Of a DNA stretch of 38,173 bases, positions 1-7,294 are shown in pieces. The stretch's first letter is position 1. Each line of letters opens with the position of its first letter. Below the pieces are notes generated by a model. It saw nothing but the letters and a program-made list of their open reading frames with translations. It had not been told where the DNA came from and searched no databases. The position numbers and the translations under genes are program-made. Source of the stretch: DTJG01 sp964532995 (lineage in GTDB: Bacteria > Ratteibacteria > UBA8468 > B48-G9 > DTJG01); assembly GCA_964532995.1 (NCBI GenBank), contig CAZHJN010000018.1:1-38173 (forward strand), read 5' to 3'.

Positions 1-48
1 CACTCGCTGACATTACTGCGCCTGCTCGCAATGTCTTACTTCGCTCAC
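1..48. repeat. Palindromic, REP-like intergenic repeat at the window edge
   Basis: Bases 9-14 (GACATT) and 30-35 (AATGTC) are perfect inverted arms. Inside them GCG (18-20) and CGC (27-29) form a second pair. On the minus strand the unit reads GACATTGCGAGC...AATGTC, flanked by AGCGAAGTAA. This resembles the widespread CATTGCGAGC-type extragenic palindromes that often generate spurious ORFs. Its position at the first base suggests the assembly broke in a multi-copy repeat. No other copy was noticed in this window, so the repeat status is inferred from its form. Confidence 0.5.
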
Positions 49-80
49 CTGAAATTCATAAAACATCTTTTGAATTTCAG
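49..80. repeat. Perfect 10-bp inverted repeat (hairpin)
   Basis: CTGAAATTCA (49-58) and TGAATTTCAG (71-80) are perfect reverse complements around a 12-base loop. It lies exactly where the T-arm of the adjacent broken tRNA-Pro should be. The hairpin may be the edge of an inserted element or an abnormally long T-arm. It is not followed by a T-run in either direction, so it is a poor intrinsic terminator. Confidence 0.55.
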
Positions 81-83
81 CCC

Positions 84-129
84 CCAGAACCCCATTCTGG
101 TGCGCTGAACCGGACTACGCTACGCCCCG
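84..129 (-). pseudogene. Broken tRNA-Pro (anticodon GGG), 5' part only
   Basis: Read on the minus strand from 129, the sequence gives the acceptor 5' strand CGGGGCG, then TA. The D-stem GCGT/GCGC follows. The anticodon stem CCAGA/TCTGG (84-88 and 96-100) encloses the loop ATGGGGT, which has anticodon GGG and G37, as expected for tRNA-Pro. After the anticodon stem the variable region starts normally (GGG), but no T-stem closes within normal distance. The expected acceptor 3' strand CGCCCCG and CCA are absent down to base 1; an inverted repeat and a palindromic repeat occupy that space. It is either a tRNA interrupted by an insertion, an integration junction, or an assembly chimera at a contig end. 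The identity of the 5' part is quite certain; its fate is not. Confidence 0.7.
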
Positions 130-150
130 ATCAATTATCAGATCAATTAT
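129..150. repeat. Short tandem direct repeat GATCAATTAT x2
   Basis: GATCAATTAT occurs at 129-138 and again at 141-150, a 12-base period. It spans the stop codon of the methyltransferase gene and the first base of the tRNA-Pro remnant. On the minus strand it supplies TATAAT-like hexamers upstream of the tRNA, so it could be a promoter region or a slippage duplication. Confidence 0.45.
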
Positions 151-947
151 ATTTTACCATCTCTGAAGTTACAAATATAATTCATACAGAATTGGTCTGT
201 TCCTGTGAGAACTCCTGCCGCACATCTTGCTTCAAGAACACCCGGTTCAACAGGGTCTATGATAACAGCATCAAGGCCCTCGTACATCGCAATGGCAAGG
301 GCGTATTTGTTGATCAGTTTCCTTCTCGGCAGACCAAATGAAACATTTGAAAGCCCGCATATGGATTTTGTTTTCGGCAGCGCTTCTTTAATGGCTCTTA
401 AACTTTTCAGATATGTTATGAAGGCATTGCCATCTGTTCCAACAGGTTGAACAAGCGCATCATAATAAATGTTTTCTTCCTTTATGCCTGTTTCTGTCAG
501 TTTCTCATAAAGCAGTTTCGCTATTTCAAGTCTTTTTTCCCATGTTGTGGGTATTCCGGAATCATCCATTGTCAATGCCACAATATAAACATCAGAGAAA
601 TCTTTCAGCAAAGGCAAAAATTCTGTAAGTTTTTTTGTCTCAGCATTTATGGAATTTACCATAACCGGCTTGTTCTTAACAAGAGGAAGGCATTCTGCTA
701 AAACAGCTGTATTTGAACTGTCAAGGGTGAGTTTCACATCCGAATGAGCGGCCTGAACAAGATTAATCAGCCATTTAAGGTCTTCTGCTTCTTTGTTTGA
801 GCCTGTTCCAGCATTGAGATCAAGAAAATCGCTTCCACACTGAATCTGTGTTCCTGCTTCTTTTAAGAAAAATTTTTCATCCTTTCTGGCAAGCGCTTCA
901 CCAATTTTTTTTCTCGTCGCATTGATTCTTTCACCAACTATTAGCAT
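147..947 (-). CDS. Methyltetrahydrofolate:corrinoid methyltransferase, AcsE-like
   Basis: This 266-residue protein is a pterin-binding TIM barrel of the DHPS/MeTr superfamily. It matches the stand-alone methyltransferase that moves a methyl group from methyl-tetrahydrofolate to a corrinoid protein. GERINATRKKI opens the barrel; DLNAG follows at 43-47, DSSN at 76-79, VNSIN at 97-101, D163 and GLSN at 198-201. D76, N98, D163 and N201 fall where the Moorella enzyme has its pterin ligands D75, N96, D160 and N199. Length equals the AcsE type (about 262) and there is no B12 or homocysteine domain. A GGAGG lies 5 bases before the ATG. No acetyl-CoA synthase or corrinoid protein gene is in view, so the acceptor is unknown. 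Confidence 0.85.
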   Translation of the reverse strand: MLIVGERINATRKKIGEALARKDEKFFLKEAGTQIQCGSDFLDLNAGTGSNKEAEDLKWLINLVQAAHSDVKLTLDSSNTAVLAECLPLVKNKPVMVNSINAETKKLTEFLPLLKDFSDVYIVALTMDDSGIPTTWEKRLEIAKLLYEKLTETGIKEENIYYDALVQPVGTDGNAFITYLKSLRAIKEALPKTKSICGLSNVSFGLPRRKLINKYALAIAMYEGLDAVIIDPVEPGVLEARCAAGVLTGTDQFCMNYICNFRDGKI

Positions 948-962
948 GTTTAGCCTCCGTTA

Positions 963-971
963 TGATAAAAT
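963..971 (+). promoter_or_regulatory. Extended -10 element of a putatively leaderless gene
   Basis: TG (963-964), one base, then TAAAAT (966-971) forms an extended -10 box. The ATG at 978 follows after six bases, so transcription should begin at or beside the start codon. No Shine-Dalgarno sequence precedes this ATG and no clear -35 is visible. A minus-strand TATCAT (962-967) overlaps it and may serve the divergent methyltransferase gene. Confidence 0.5.
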
Positions 972-977
972 TTTCGT

Positions 978-1310
978 ATGGAAATTGAAAAAAAAGACCT
1001 TGAACAGATAGTTTATCAGAAATTAAAAAAATTGCCAGAGTTCTTCAGGAAAAAACTTGAAAACATTGAGTTTTTTGTTGAGGACGGAAATTCAACAAGG
1101 CTTCTGGGGCTTTATCACGGGGTCCCTTATGGAAAAAGAACAAACTATAATTTGGTTATGCCGGACAAAATAATTATTTACAGAAAGGCATTTGAAAAAA
1201 TCTGTAAAGATAGAGATGAACTGGAACAAAAAGTGGAAGAAGTGCTTTTTCACGAAATCGGACATTATTTCGGATTTAATGAGGAACAACTGAGAAAACT
1301 CAGATATTGA
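978..1310 (+). CDS. Small zincin-like metallopeptidase (HExxH, Zincin_1 type)
   Basis: A 110-residue cytoplasmic protein, full length for the small possible-zinc-protease family (Pfam Zincin_1, DUF1025). The motif HEIGHYFG near residues 92-99 gives the HExxH zinc site, followed by the family's ending FNEEQLRKLRY. The LGLYHGVPYGKRT stretch in the middle is also usual for the family. No signal peptide or membrane segment is present, and the physiological substrate is not known. It is the only rightward gene between two leftward ones. Its last 11 bases overlap the 3' end of pyrE tail to tail. The start has no ribosome binding site and sits just behind an extended -10 box, which suggests a leaderless mRNA. 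Confidence 0.85.
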   Translation: MEIEKKDLEQIVYQKLKKLPEFFRKKLENIEFFVEDGNSTRLLGLYHGVPYGKRTNYNLVMPDKIIIYRKAFEKICKDRDELEQKVEEVLFHEIGHYFGFNEEQLRKLRY

Positions 1311-1872
1311 ATTTTTTGCTACCCGGTTTTACTAAAGGTTTTCCCTCTTTACATAATGGACAATCTTCCTGCCTGTAATTTTTAACATCAGTCTTAAGCA
1401 GATATTCAACAGGATACTGGAGGTTGTGTTGTCCTCTCTGAACAAGACAGCAGACTCCTGCAATCTTCCCACCGTATGAATTTACAACCTGAATAACCTC
1501 TGAAACCGATTTTCCGGTTGTTATCACATCCTCGCAAACAAGAATATTTTCGTTTTTCTCTATGAAAAAACCGCGCCTGAGACACATAATATCGTTTTCC
1601 CTTTCAGCAAACATTGATCTTACACCCATCTTTTCAGCAAGCACATATGAAAGAACTATTCCGCCTATCGCTGGACCAATAACCGCATCAATGTCTGCGC
1701 TTTTATATCTTGCCGCAAGCTGTTCTGCAAGAACCCCTGCAATTTCAGGATACTGAAGAACCTTTGCCATCTGAAAATATCTGTCGCTGTGAAGCCCTGA
1801 AGAAAGCAGAAAATGGCCTTCCATTATTGCGCCGGTTTTTTTAAAGATTTCCAGAATATCTTTTTCTGTCAT
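1300..1872 (-). CDS. pyrE: Orotate phosphoribosyltransferase
   Basis: PyrE joins orotate to PRPP to form OMP in UMP synthesis. The 190-residue protein has the N-terminal orotate region GHFLLSSGLHSDRYFQ (19-34). The PRPP loop LVCEDVITTGKSV (111-123) and a flexible-loop segment near 88-105 are also present. The C-terminal CPLCKEGKPLVKPGS (171-185) is typical of the longer PyrE subgroup found in many thermophiles and candidate phyla; C171 and C174 could bind a metal. It is the last gene of the leftward FAH-fusion-rpiB-pyrE operon, one base after rpiB. The 3' end overlaps the convergent zincin gene, and no terminator is visible between them. Confidence 0.94.
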   Translation of the reverse strand: MTEKDILEIFKKTGAIMEGHFLLSSGLHSDRYFQMAKVLQYPEIAGVLAEQLAARYKSADIDAVIGPAIGGIVLSYVLAEKMGVRSMFAERENDIMCLRRGFFIEKNENILVCEDVITTGKSVSEVIQVVNSYGGKIAGVCCLVQRGQHNLQYPVEYLLKTDVKNYRQEDCPLCKEGKPLVKPGSKKFNI

Positions 1873-1873
1873 C

Positions 1874-2320
1874 TTAAAAACCTTTCTGGCATATTTTATC
1901 TATTTTCCGTATCCTTCTCAGGTGTCTGCCTCCACCAAATTTTGTTTCAAGAAAAACCCTTACAATCTCGCAGGCAAGTTCATTTGCTATGATTCTTCCT
2001 CCAAGTGCAAGGGCATTTGCATCGTTATGAATGCGGGCAATCTCTGCCAGAAAAGGAGTATAACAGAGCGCGGCTCGAACTCGGGGAAATCTGTTTGCAG
2101 CAATGCTCATGCCAATCCCTGTTCCGCAGACAAGGATTGCCCTGTCAATTCTGCCCTCTGAAAGTTCCCTGGCTGCTTTCATCCCGAAATCAGGATAATC
2201 AACTTTTTTAAGTATTTCAGGCCCAAAGTCCATGATTTCGTATCCCTCTTTTTTCAGATATGCAATAAGGTACCTTTTCATTTCAAAACCTGCATGGTCG
2301 CTTGCTATACCTATTTTCAT
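1874..2320 (-). CDS. rpiB: Ribose-5-phosphate isomerase B
   Basis: RpiB interconverts ribose 5-phosphate and ribulose 5-phosphate (RpiB/LacA/LacB family). Visible motifs are SDHAG (7-11), the CGTGIGMS active-site loop with C65 as catalytic base, and RIHNDANALALGGR (97-110), which holds the phosphate- and ring-opening residues H98 and N99. The length of 148 is normal. It overlaps the upstream TsaC-phosphatase gene by four bases (2317-2320) and precedes pyrE by one base, so the three are translationally coupled. The order tsaC, ywlE-like phosphatase, rpiB matches the ywlC-ywlE-ywlF neighbourhood of Bacillus subtilis. Confidence 0.95.
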   Translation of the reverse strand: MKIGIASDHAGFEMKRYLIAYLKKEGYEIMDFGPEILKKVDYPDFGMKAARELSEGRIDRAILVCGTGIGMSIAANRFPRVRAALCYTPFLAEIARIHNDANALALGGRIIANELACEIVRVFLETKFGGGRHLRRIRKIDKICQKGF

Positions 2321-3306
2321 GTTTTTATCCTTGTTAGAACAAAATTGGTTATTCTTTCTTTGATTATATCCCTTATCTGCCGGTATTTAAAAATATTTCC
2401 GCCTGCTGGATCAGGCACATTGAGAACAAAAGTTTTATCGTAAGCATCAGGTAACATCTTCAAAATTCTTTCTAAATGTTTTTCCTCCATGGCAAAGATC
2501 AGGTCAGAAGATTCAATCATCTGTTCTGTCATATTTTTTGAAACAAATTTCTTATCCATTTCCATACCTGTTTCTTTCAAAACACAAAATGCTTCTTCAG
2601 AAATACTACCATAGAAGTTTGATTCTGTTCCAGCAGAAATAACCTGAATTGAACTGCTGACAAGTTGCTGCAGGATAGCCTGCGCCATTGGGCTTCTGCA
2701 TGAGTTGCCTGAACAAACAAATAGTATCCTGCCTCTGATGAGCCTTGGTGTATCCTGCGTCATATCCCAGATTGCTGATTCCTGTCCAAAAATAGTACCT
2801 CCGTCAACAGTAATTGAAGCCCTTTCAATAATCTCTGGCTCCAATCTGTCAATTGATGAAACACTTCTGTGAAATGATATGTTTGCGCTTGTTGAAGCAA
2901 GAATCTGAAAACTATCACAGATATGACTGATAAAACTGGTATTCGGTATTCGAAGGGCTATTTTTTTTTCTGAATCAACCATAAAACTGATCTCTGTTTT
3001 TGAAATGAAAACAAAGGTATTCCTTCCGGGCCAGCGTTTATGAATAAAACCCAAAAATCTCTCAGGAATAAAGGCAAGTTTTTCAGCCTTTTCAATGCTG
3101 TTTATAAATCCTATGAGGGGTTTTGATTCGGGTCTGTTTTTTATCAGATAAATACTTTTTTTTGCAGGGTCGTTAAGTCCATCACAAACAATGCCGTATA
3201 CTGTGTCTGTGGGTACTATGGCAGTACCTGAGTTTTTAAGGATTTCAATAACTTTTGAAGTTATTTCCTGATCGGTTTCTGGATTAAGATGAAGTATCGT
3301 GCCCAT
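2317..3306 (-). CDS. Fused threonylcarbamoyl-AMP synthase (TsaC/YrdC) and YwlE-like phosphatase
   Basis: The 329-residue protein joins two enzymes. Residues 1-191 are a YrdC/TsaC domain, which makes threonylcarbamoyl-AMP for the t6A37 modification of tRNA: PTDTVYG (32-38), KNRPESKPL (56-64), ALRIP (117-121) and the nucleotide-site STSAN (138-142). Residues 193-329 are a low-molecular-weight phosphatase: CSGNSCRS with nucleophile C198 and R204, and the acid loop DPAGG (299-303). DP.GG and a small polar residue (Ser202) two before the P-loop Arg resemble the protein-arginine phosphatase YwlE (Thr there) rather than tyrosine phosphatases (Ile). The linker is essentially absent, so both domains share one chain. 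Its start overlaps the FAH-family gene by 23 bases. Confidence 0.88.
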   Translation of the reverse strand: MGTILHLNPETDQEITSKVIEILKNSGTAIVPTDTVYGIVCDGLNDPAKKSIYLIKNRPESKPLIGFINSIEKAEKLAFIPERFLGFIHKRWPGRNTFVFISKTEISFMVDSEKKIALRIPNTSFISHICDSFQILASTSANISFHRSVSSIDRLEPEIIERASITVDGGTIFGQESAIWDMTQDTPRLIRGRILFVCSGNSCRSPMAQAILQQLVSSSIQVISAGTESNFYGSISEEAFCVLKETGMEMDKKFVSKNMTEQMIESSDLIFAMEEKHLERILKMLPDAYDKTFVLNVPDPAGGNIFKYRQIRDIIKERITNFVLTRIKT

Positions 3307-4111
3307 TTGATACCACTGGATTTTTAAGAATACCTATTTTTTCAATTTCGCATTCAACGATATCTTTGTGCTTTATCGGGCTGATACCTTCGGGTGTGCC
3401 TGTTGAGATGATATCTCCCGGATAAAGTGTCAGATATCTTGTGATGGAAACTATTATTTCCGGAATCTGAAATATCATGCTGCTTGTTCTGGAACTCTGT
3501 TTGACCACACCATTTATTTTCAGTTCAATCTTCAAATCATCATTCCAGTTTATTTCGTCGGATGTAACAATCCATGGACCAATCGGACAGAATGTGTCCA
3601 TGCTTTTTGACCTGAACCATGGATATTTTTTGCTCTGATCCATCCTTTGCAAACTCCTTGCCGTGACATCATTACAAATTGTATATCCTGCAATGCATGA
3701 TTCAGCAAATTTGATATCCGCATTTTTGCAGACTTTACCAATTACGACAGCAAGTTCAACCTCAGGGTCAGTTCTTTCAATATCCTGAGGAATGTGGATT
3801 TCTGCCATATGAGGAATGACGCACGAGGAGGATTTTTCAAAATAAACAGGTTCCTCTGGAACAATCCAGCCTCCTTCAGCCGCATGGCTTCTGTAATTCA
3901 GACCGAGGCAGATGATTTTTCCTGGTTTCAACAGGGGCATAAATTCAAGTCTTTCAATTGGAATTTCCTCATTTTTCAGACAACTGATTTTTTCTATCAG
4001 GTTATCCTGAATAATTTTTTCCACAGGCATATCACCAATGGAATAAACCCTGTCATTTTCAACTATTCCGGTGAAAATGCTATCCCTGTACCTGAATCTT
4101 CCTATTTTCAT
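3284..4111 (-). CDS. Fumarylacetoacetate hydrolase-family protein
   Basis: A 275-residue FAH-family enzyme (hydrolase, isomerase or decarboxylase acting on acylpyruvate-like diketo acids). The short N-terminal domain (1-60) is followed by the FAH fold: GLNYRSHAAE (70-79), the metal ligands E117, E119 and D148 in DPEVELAVVIG and GYTICNDVTAR, the lysine in FRSKSMDTFCPIGPW (167-180), and GDIISTGTPEG (232-242). All core residues are present, so it should be active; exact substrate cannot be read from sequence. The length suits the YcgM/FAHD1 type. It leads a leftward operon, with an extended -10 promoter about 28 bases upstream and a CGGAG ribosome site before the ATG. Confidence 0.9.
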   Translation of the reverse strand: MKIGRFRYRDSIFTGIVENDRVYSIGDMPVEKIIQDNLIEKISCLKNEEIPIERLEFMPLLKPGKIICLGLNYRSHAAEGGWIVPEEPVYFEKSSSCVIPHMAEIHIPQDIERTDPEVELAVVIGKVCKNADIKFAESCIAGYTICNDVTARSLQRMDQSKKYPWFRSKSMDTFCPIGPWIVTSDEINWNDDLKIELKINGVVKQSSRTSSMIFQIPEIIVSITRYLTLYPGDIISTGTPEGISPIKHKDIVECEIEKIGILKNPVVSNGHDTSS

Positions 4112-4131
4112 TTTTTTCTCCGAAAAAATTT

Positions 4132-4147
4132 GTTATAAATTATAACA
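4132..4147 (-). promoter_or_regulatory. Extended -10 promoter within a perfect 15-base palindrome
   Basis: On the minus strand TGTTATAAT (4147-4139) is an extended -10 box with a consensus hexamer. It sits inside GTTATAA-A-TTATAAC (4132-4146), a perfect palindrome. No convincing -35 exists. The expected transcript starts about 20 bases before the FAH-family ATG. The palindrome could be a repressor site, or just an AT-rich promoter core that also gives a -10 on the other strand. Confidence 0.6.
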
Positions 4148-4168
4148 TAATAAACGCCATCGCCTTTT

Positions 4169-6175
4169 TCACCTTTCCTGCTTCAATCTTTTTATCTTTT
4201 CCCTGTATTTTATGGCTGTTTCAAAATCAAGCTGTTTTGCAGAAACCATCATCTTCTTTTCAAGTTTTTTGATAAGTTTTGAAAGATTTTTGCCGTAAAA
4301 CTCCTCCTCTTCAGCAAGAAGCATTTCCTGTTCTTTTTTGTTCTTGCTTCCAATGATATCGGCTATGGTCTGATATATGGGTTTTACAACGGGTTTCGGA
4401 GTGATATTGTGAAGCCTGTTATACTCCTGCTGTATTTTCCTTCTTCTCTCTGTTTCATCTATGGCTGCCTTCATGGAATCTGTTATTTTATCAGCATACA
4501 TAACAACCTCTCCATCGATGCTTCTTGATGCCCTTCCTGCTATCTGAATGAGAGATCTTTCTGACCTTAAAAACCCTTCCTTATCAGCATCCAGTATCGC
4601 AACAAGACTTACCTCAGGCAGATCAAGCCCTTCTCGCAGTAAATTTATCCCGACAAGAACATCAAATGTCGCATCTCTCAATTTTCTCAGGATTTCCATT
4701 CTTTCAATGGTGTCAATCTCATAATGCAGATACATAACCTTCAGCTTCAAATCTTTCAGATAATCGCTCAATTGTTCAGCAAGCTGCTTGCTTATTGTAA
4801 GAACCAGTATCCTCTGTTTTTTCCTGATTCTTTCCTGAATCCTTTTTACAAGGTCATCAAGCTGATTTTCAGTGGGCAGTACCCTGATAGGAGGGTCAAC
4901 AAGACCGGTTGGTCTGATGACCTGTTCAACAAGAAGAGGTGATTTTTCTCCGAGCTTTTTTATCCCTATCTTTTCAAGTTCATATGGACCCGGAGTTGCT
5001 GAGACAAAAATAACCTGATTTATCATGGACTCAAATTCTTCAAAGGTCAGAGGTCTGTTATCAAGAGCAGAGGGCAGTCTGAAACCGTATTCAATCAGGG
5101 TCTCCTTTCTTGATCTGTCACCAGCATGCATACCGCGAATCTGAGGCACTGTCATATGAGATTCATCTATGAAAACAAGGTAATCAGAAGGGAAATAATC
5201 AAGCAAACATTCAGGCCTTTCTCCTGGAAGTCGACCCGCCAGATGCCTGGAATAGTTTTCTATACCATGGCAGTAACCCAGATCTGAAAGCATCTCAATG
5301 TCGTTTTTTGTCCTGGTTTCAAGTCTTTCGGCTTCAAGAAGTTTTCCCTGTTTTTTAAGTTTTTCAAGCTGCATCTGGAGTTCTTCCCTGATTGTTCTGA
5401 TGGCCCTTTCAATCTTGTCAGGTGGACTGACAAAGTGTTTCGCAGGATAAACAGAAATCTGGAATTCCTGAGATAAAATTTTCCCTGTGAATGGCTCAAA
5501 TCTTTCAAGTCTTGATACTTCCTCGCCGAACAGGGTAATTCTTATACCTGTTTCTTCATAGGAGGGAATCATCTCAATAATATTGCCCCGCACGCGAAAT
5601 TTACCCCTTGTCATATCAAAATCGTTTCTCTCATACTGTATTTCAACAAGTCTTCTCAGGATATCCTTTCTTGAAATTTTCTGTCTGACAGATAGATTCA
5701 GCATCATACTTCTGTGGTCCTGCGGACTACCAAGAGGATATATTGAGGAAACACTTGCCACAACAATAACATCCCTGCTTGAAAGGATTGCGCTTGTTGC
5801 GGCGAGACGCAACCTGTCAATATCCTCATTGATGGAAGCATCTTTCTCAATATATGTGTCTGTGGCAGGAATATAGGCTTCTGGCTGGTAATAATCGTAG
5901 TAACTCACGAAATATCTGACCTTATTTTCAGGAAAAAATTCCCTGAATTCACTGTACAGTTGAGCGGCAAGTGTCTTGTTGTGAGATATTATAAGAACCG
6001 GCCTCTGAACTCTTGCAATGACATTTGCCATGGTAAATGTTTTGCCGCTGCCTGTAACTCCAAGTAAAACCTGGCATTTTGCATTTTTATTGAGGTTTTC
6101 TACAAGTTTTTCAATTGCCTGTGGCTGGTCGCCGGCTGGTTTGTATCTGGAATTAAGAACAAAAACTTTTTCCAT
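4169..6175 (-). CDS. uvrB: Excinuclease ABC subunit B
   Basis: UvrB is the damage-verifying helicase-like subunit of nucleotide excision repair; it receives DNA from UvrA and recruits UvrC. The 668-residue protein is full length. Walker A GVTGSGKT is at 39-46, the DNA-clamping beta-hairpin YYDYYQPEAYIP near 92-103, the DESH box near 336-339, the helicase C-terminal motifs (SATPGPYE, INLLREGLDLPE, QIAGRASR), and a terminal UVR domain in roughly the last 40 residues. It is the last gene of the long leftward run, three bases after dnaJ. uvrA lies about 14 kb away on the other strand; uvrC is not in the window. Confidence 0.97.
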   Translation of the reverse strand: MEKVFVLNSRYKPAGDQPQAIEKLVENLNKNAKCQVLLGVTGSGKTFTMANVIARVQRPVLIISHNKTLAAQLYSEFREFFPENKVRYFVSYYDYYQPEAYIPATDTYIEKDASINEDIDRLRLAATSAILSSRDVIVVASVSSIYPLGSPQDHRSMMLNLSVRQKISRKDILRRLVEIQYERNDFDMTRGKFRVRGNIIEMIPSYEETGIRITLFGEEVSRLERFEPFTGKILSQEFQISVYPAKHFVSPPDKIERAIRTIREELQMQLEKLKKQGKLLEAERLETRTKNDIEMLSDLGYCHGIENYSRHLAGRLPGERPECLLDYFPSDYLVFIDESHMTVPQIRGMHAGDRSRKETLIEYGFRLPSALDNRPLTFEEFESMINQVIFVSATPGPYELEKIGIKKLGEKSPLLVEQVIRPTGLVDPPIRVLPTENQLDDLVKRIQERIRKKQRILVLTISKQLAEQLSDYLKDLKLKVMYLHYEIDTIERMEILRKLRDATFDVLVGINLLREGLDLPEVSLVAILDADKEGFLRSERSLIQIAGRASRSIDGEVVMYADKITDSMKAAIDETERRRKIQQEYNRLHNITPKPVVKPIYQTIADIIGSKNKKEQEMLLAEEEEFYGKNLSKLIKKLEKKMMVSAKQLDFETAIKYREKIKRLKQER

Positions 6176-6178
6176 TCT

Positions 6179-7291
6179 TCAAATGCCAGAAGTTTTCTGG
6201 CGATATTTCAAAACCTCTGGATAATTTCTCTCATCCTCAACAGATTTAAGCTGTTCCCAGAGCCGCCTCTCTTCCCTTGACATGTTTTTTGGAAGGATAA
6301 CCCGCAAAATCGCAAAAAGACTTCCTTTTGTTGAACCCCTTGGTAAACCAAGATTTCTCAGTCTGAGAATTGTTCCATCCTGAGTGCCAGGTGATACCCT
6401 TGCCCTGACCTTACCGTATAAAGTGGAAATCTCTATTTCTCCTCCTAAAACAGCGGTTGTAACTGTTATGGGAACATCACAGTAAAGGTCTGATCCTCTT
6501 CTTTTGAAAAATTCATCTTCTTCAACAAAAACAGTGACATACAGATCACCCCTTTCACCACCTCTTGCGCCTGCATTTCCCATTCCCCTGAGACGAAGAG
6601 ATGTACCAGTTTCAATGCCAGCAGGGATTTTAACCTTTATCCTGTGCATAACCCTTGCGCGACCTGTGCCGCGACAGTTCATACACGGGTCCACAACAAC
6701 ACTTCCCTGCCCTTTGCACCTCGGACAGGTCTGACCTATGGAAATAAATCCCTGCTGATAAACAACCTTACCCGTTCCATGACACTGCAAACATTCCACA
6801 GGATTTTTCTTACTTCTGCTACCTGTTCCATTGCACACAGGACATTTTTCATAAACTGAAACATTGATTGTTTTTTCTGTTTCATTTATGATTTCTTTCA
6901 GTGGAATTGAAATTCTCATTTCCACATCTTCCCCGCGATTGCGGGTTTGAACATCCTCTCTTTCAAAAATATTGAAAAAGAAATCGCTGAAAAAATCACC
7001 AAAAAGGTCTGAAAAATCCATCCTGACCCTTCCAAAATCCTGCCTCCAGTCAAACCCCTGAGGACCGAACCCTGCATGTCCGAACTGGTCGTAAGTCTTT
7101 CTTTTTTCAGGATCACTCAACACCTCATATGCCTCAGTAATTTCCTTGAATTTTTCCTCTGCCTGTTTATTTCCCGGATTTCTGTCAGGATGATACTTTA
7201 AGGCAAGTTCCCTGTAAGCCTTTTTTATTTCATCCAGCGAGGCACTTTTGCTTACTCCAAGTACCTCGTAGTAGTCTCTTTTTTCAGCCAT
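6179..7291 (-). CDS. dnaJ: Chaperone protein DnaJ
   Basis: DnaJ (Hsp40) delivers unfolded proteins to DnaK and stimulates its ATPase. The J-domain occupies 1-70 with HPD at 34-36. A G/F-type region with several DF repeats follows. The zinc domain has all four motifs (CPVCNGTG, CLQCHGTG, CPRCKGQG, CMNCRGTG), then two beta-sandwich substrate domains. The 370-residue length is normal for a type I DnaJ. It sits between argJ and uvrB with gaps of only 3 bases on each side. dnaK and grpE are not nearby, which is unusual for dnaJ but not rare in candidate phyla. No CIRCE element is seen. Confidence 0.96.
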   Translation of the reverse strand: MAEKRDYYEVLGVSKSASLDEIKKAYRELALKYHPDRNPGNKQAEEKFKEITEAYEVLSDPEKRKTYDQFGHAGFGPQGFDWRQDFGRVRMDFSDLFGDFFSDFFFNIFEREDVQTRNRGEDVEMRISIPLKEIINETEKTINVSVYEKCPVCNGTGSRSKKNPVECLQCHGTGKVVYQQGFISIGQTCPRCKGQGSVVVDPCMNCRGTGRARVMHRIKVKIPAGIETGTSLRLRGMGNAGARGGERGDLYVTVFVEEDEFFKRRGSDLYCDVPITVTTAVLGGEIEISTLYGKVRARVSPGTQDGTILRLRNLGLPRGSTKGSLFAILRVILPKNMSREERRLWEQLKSVEDERNYPEVLKYRQKTSGI

Positions 7292-7294
7292 AGT

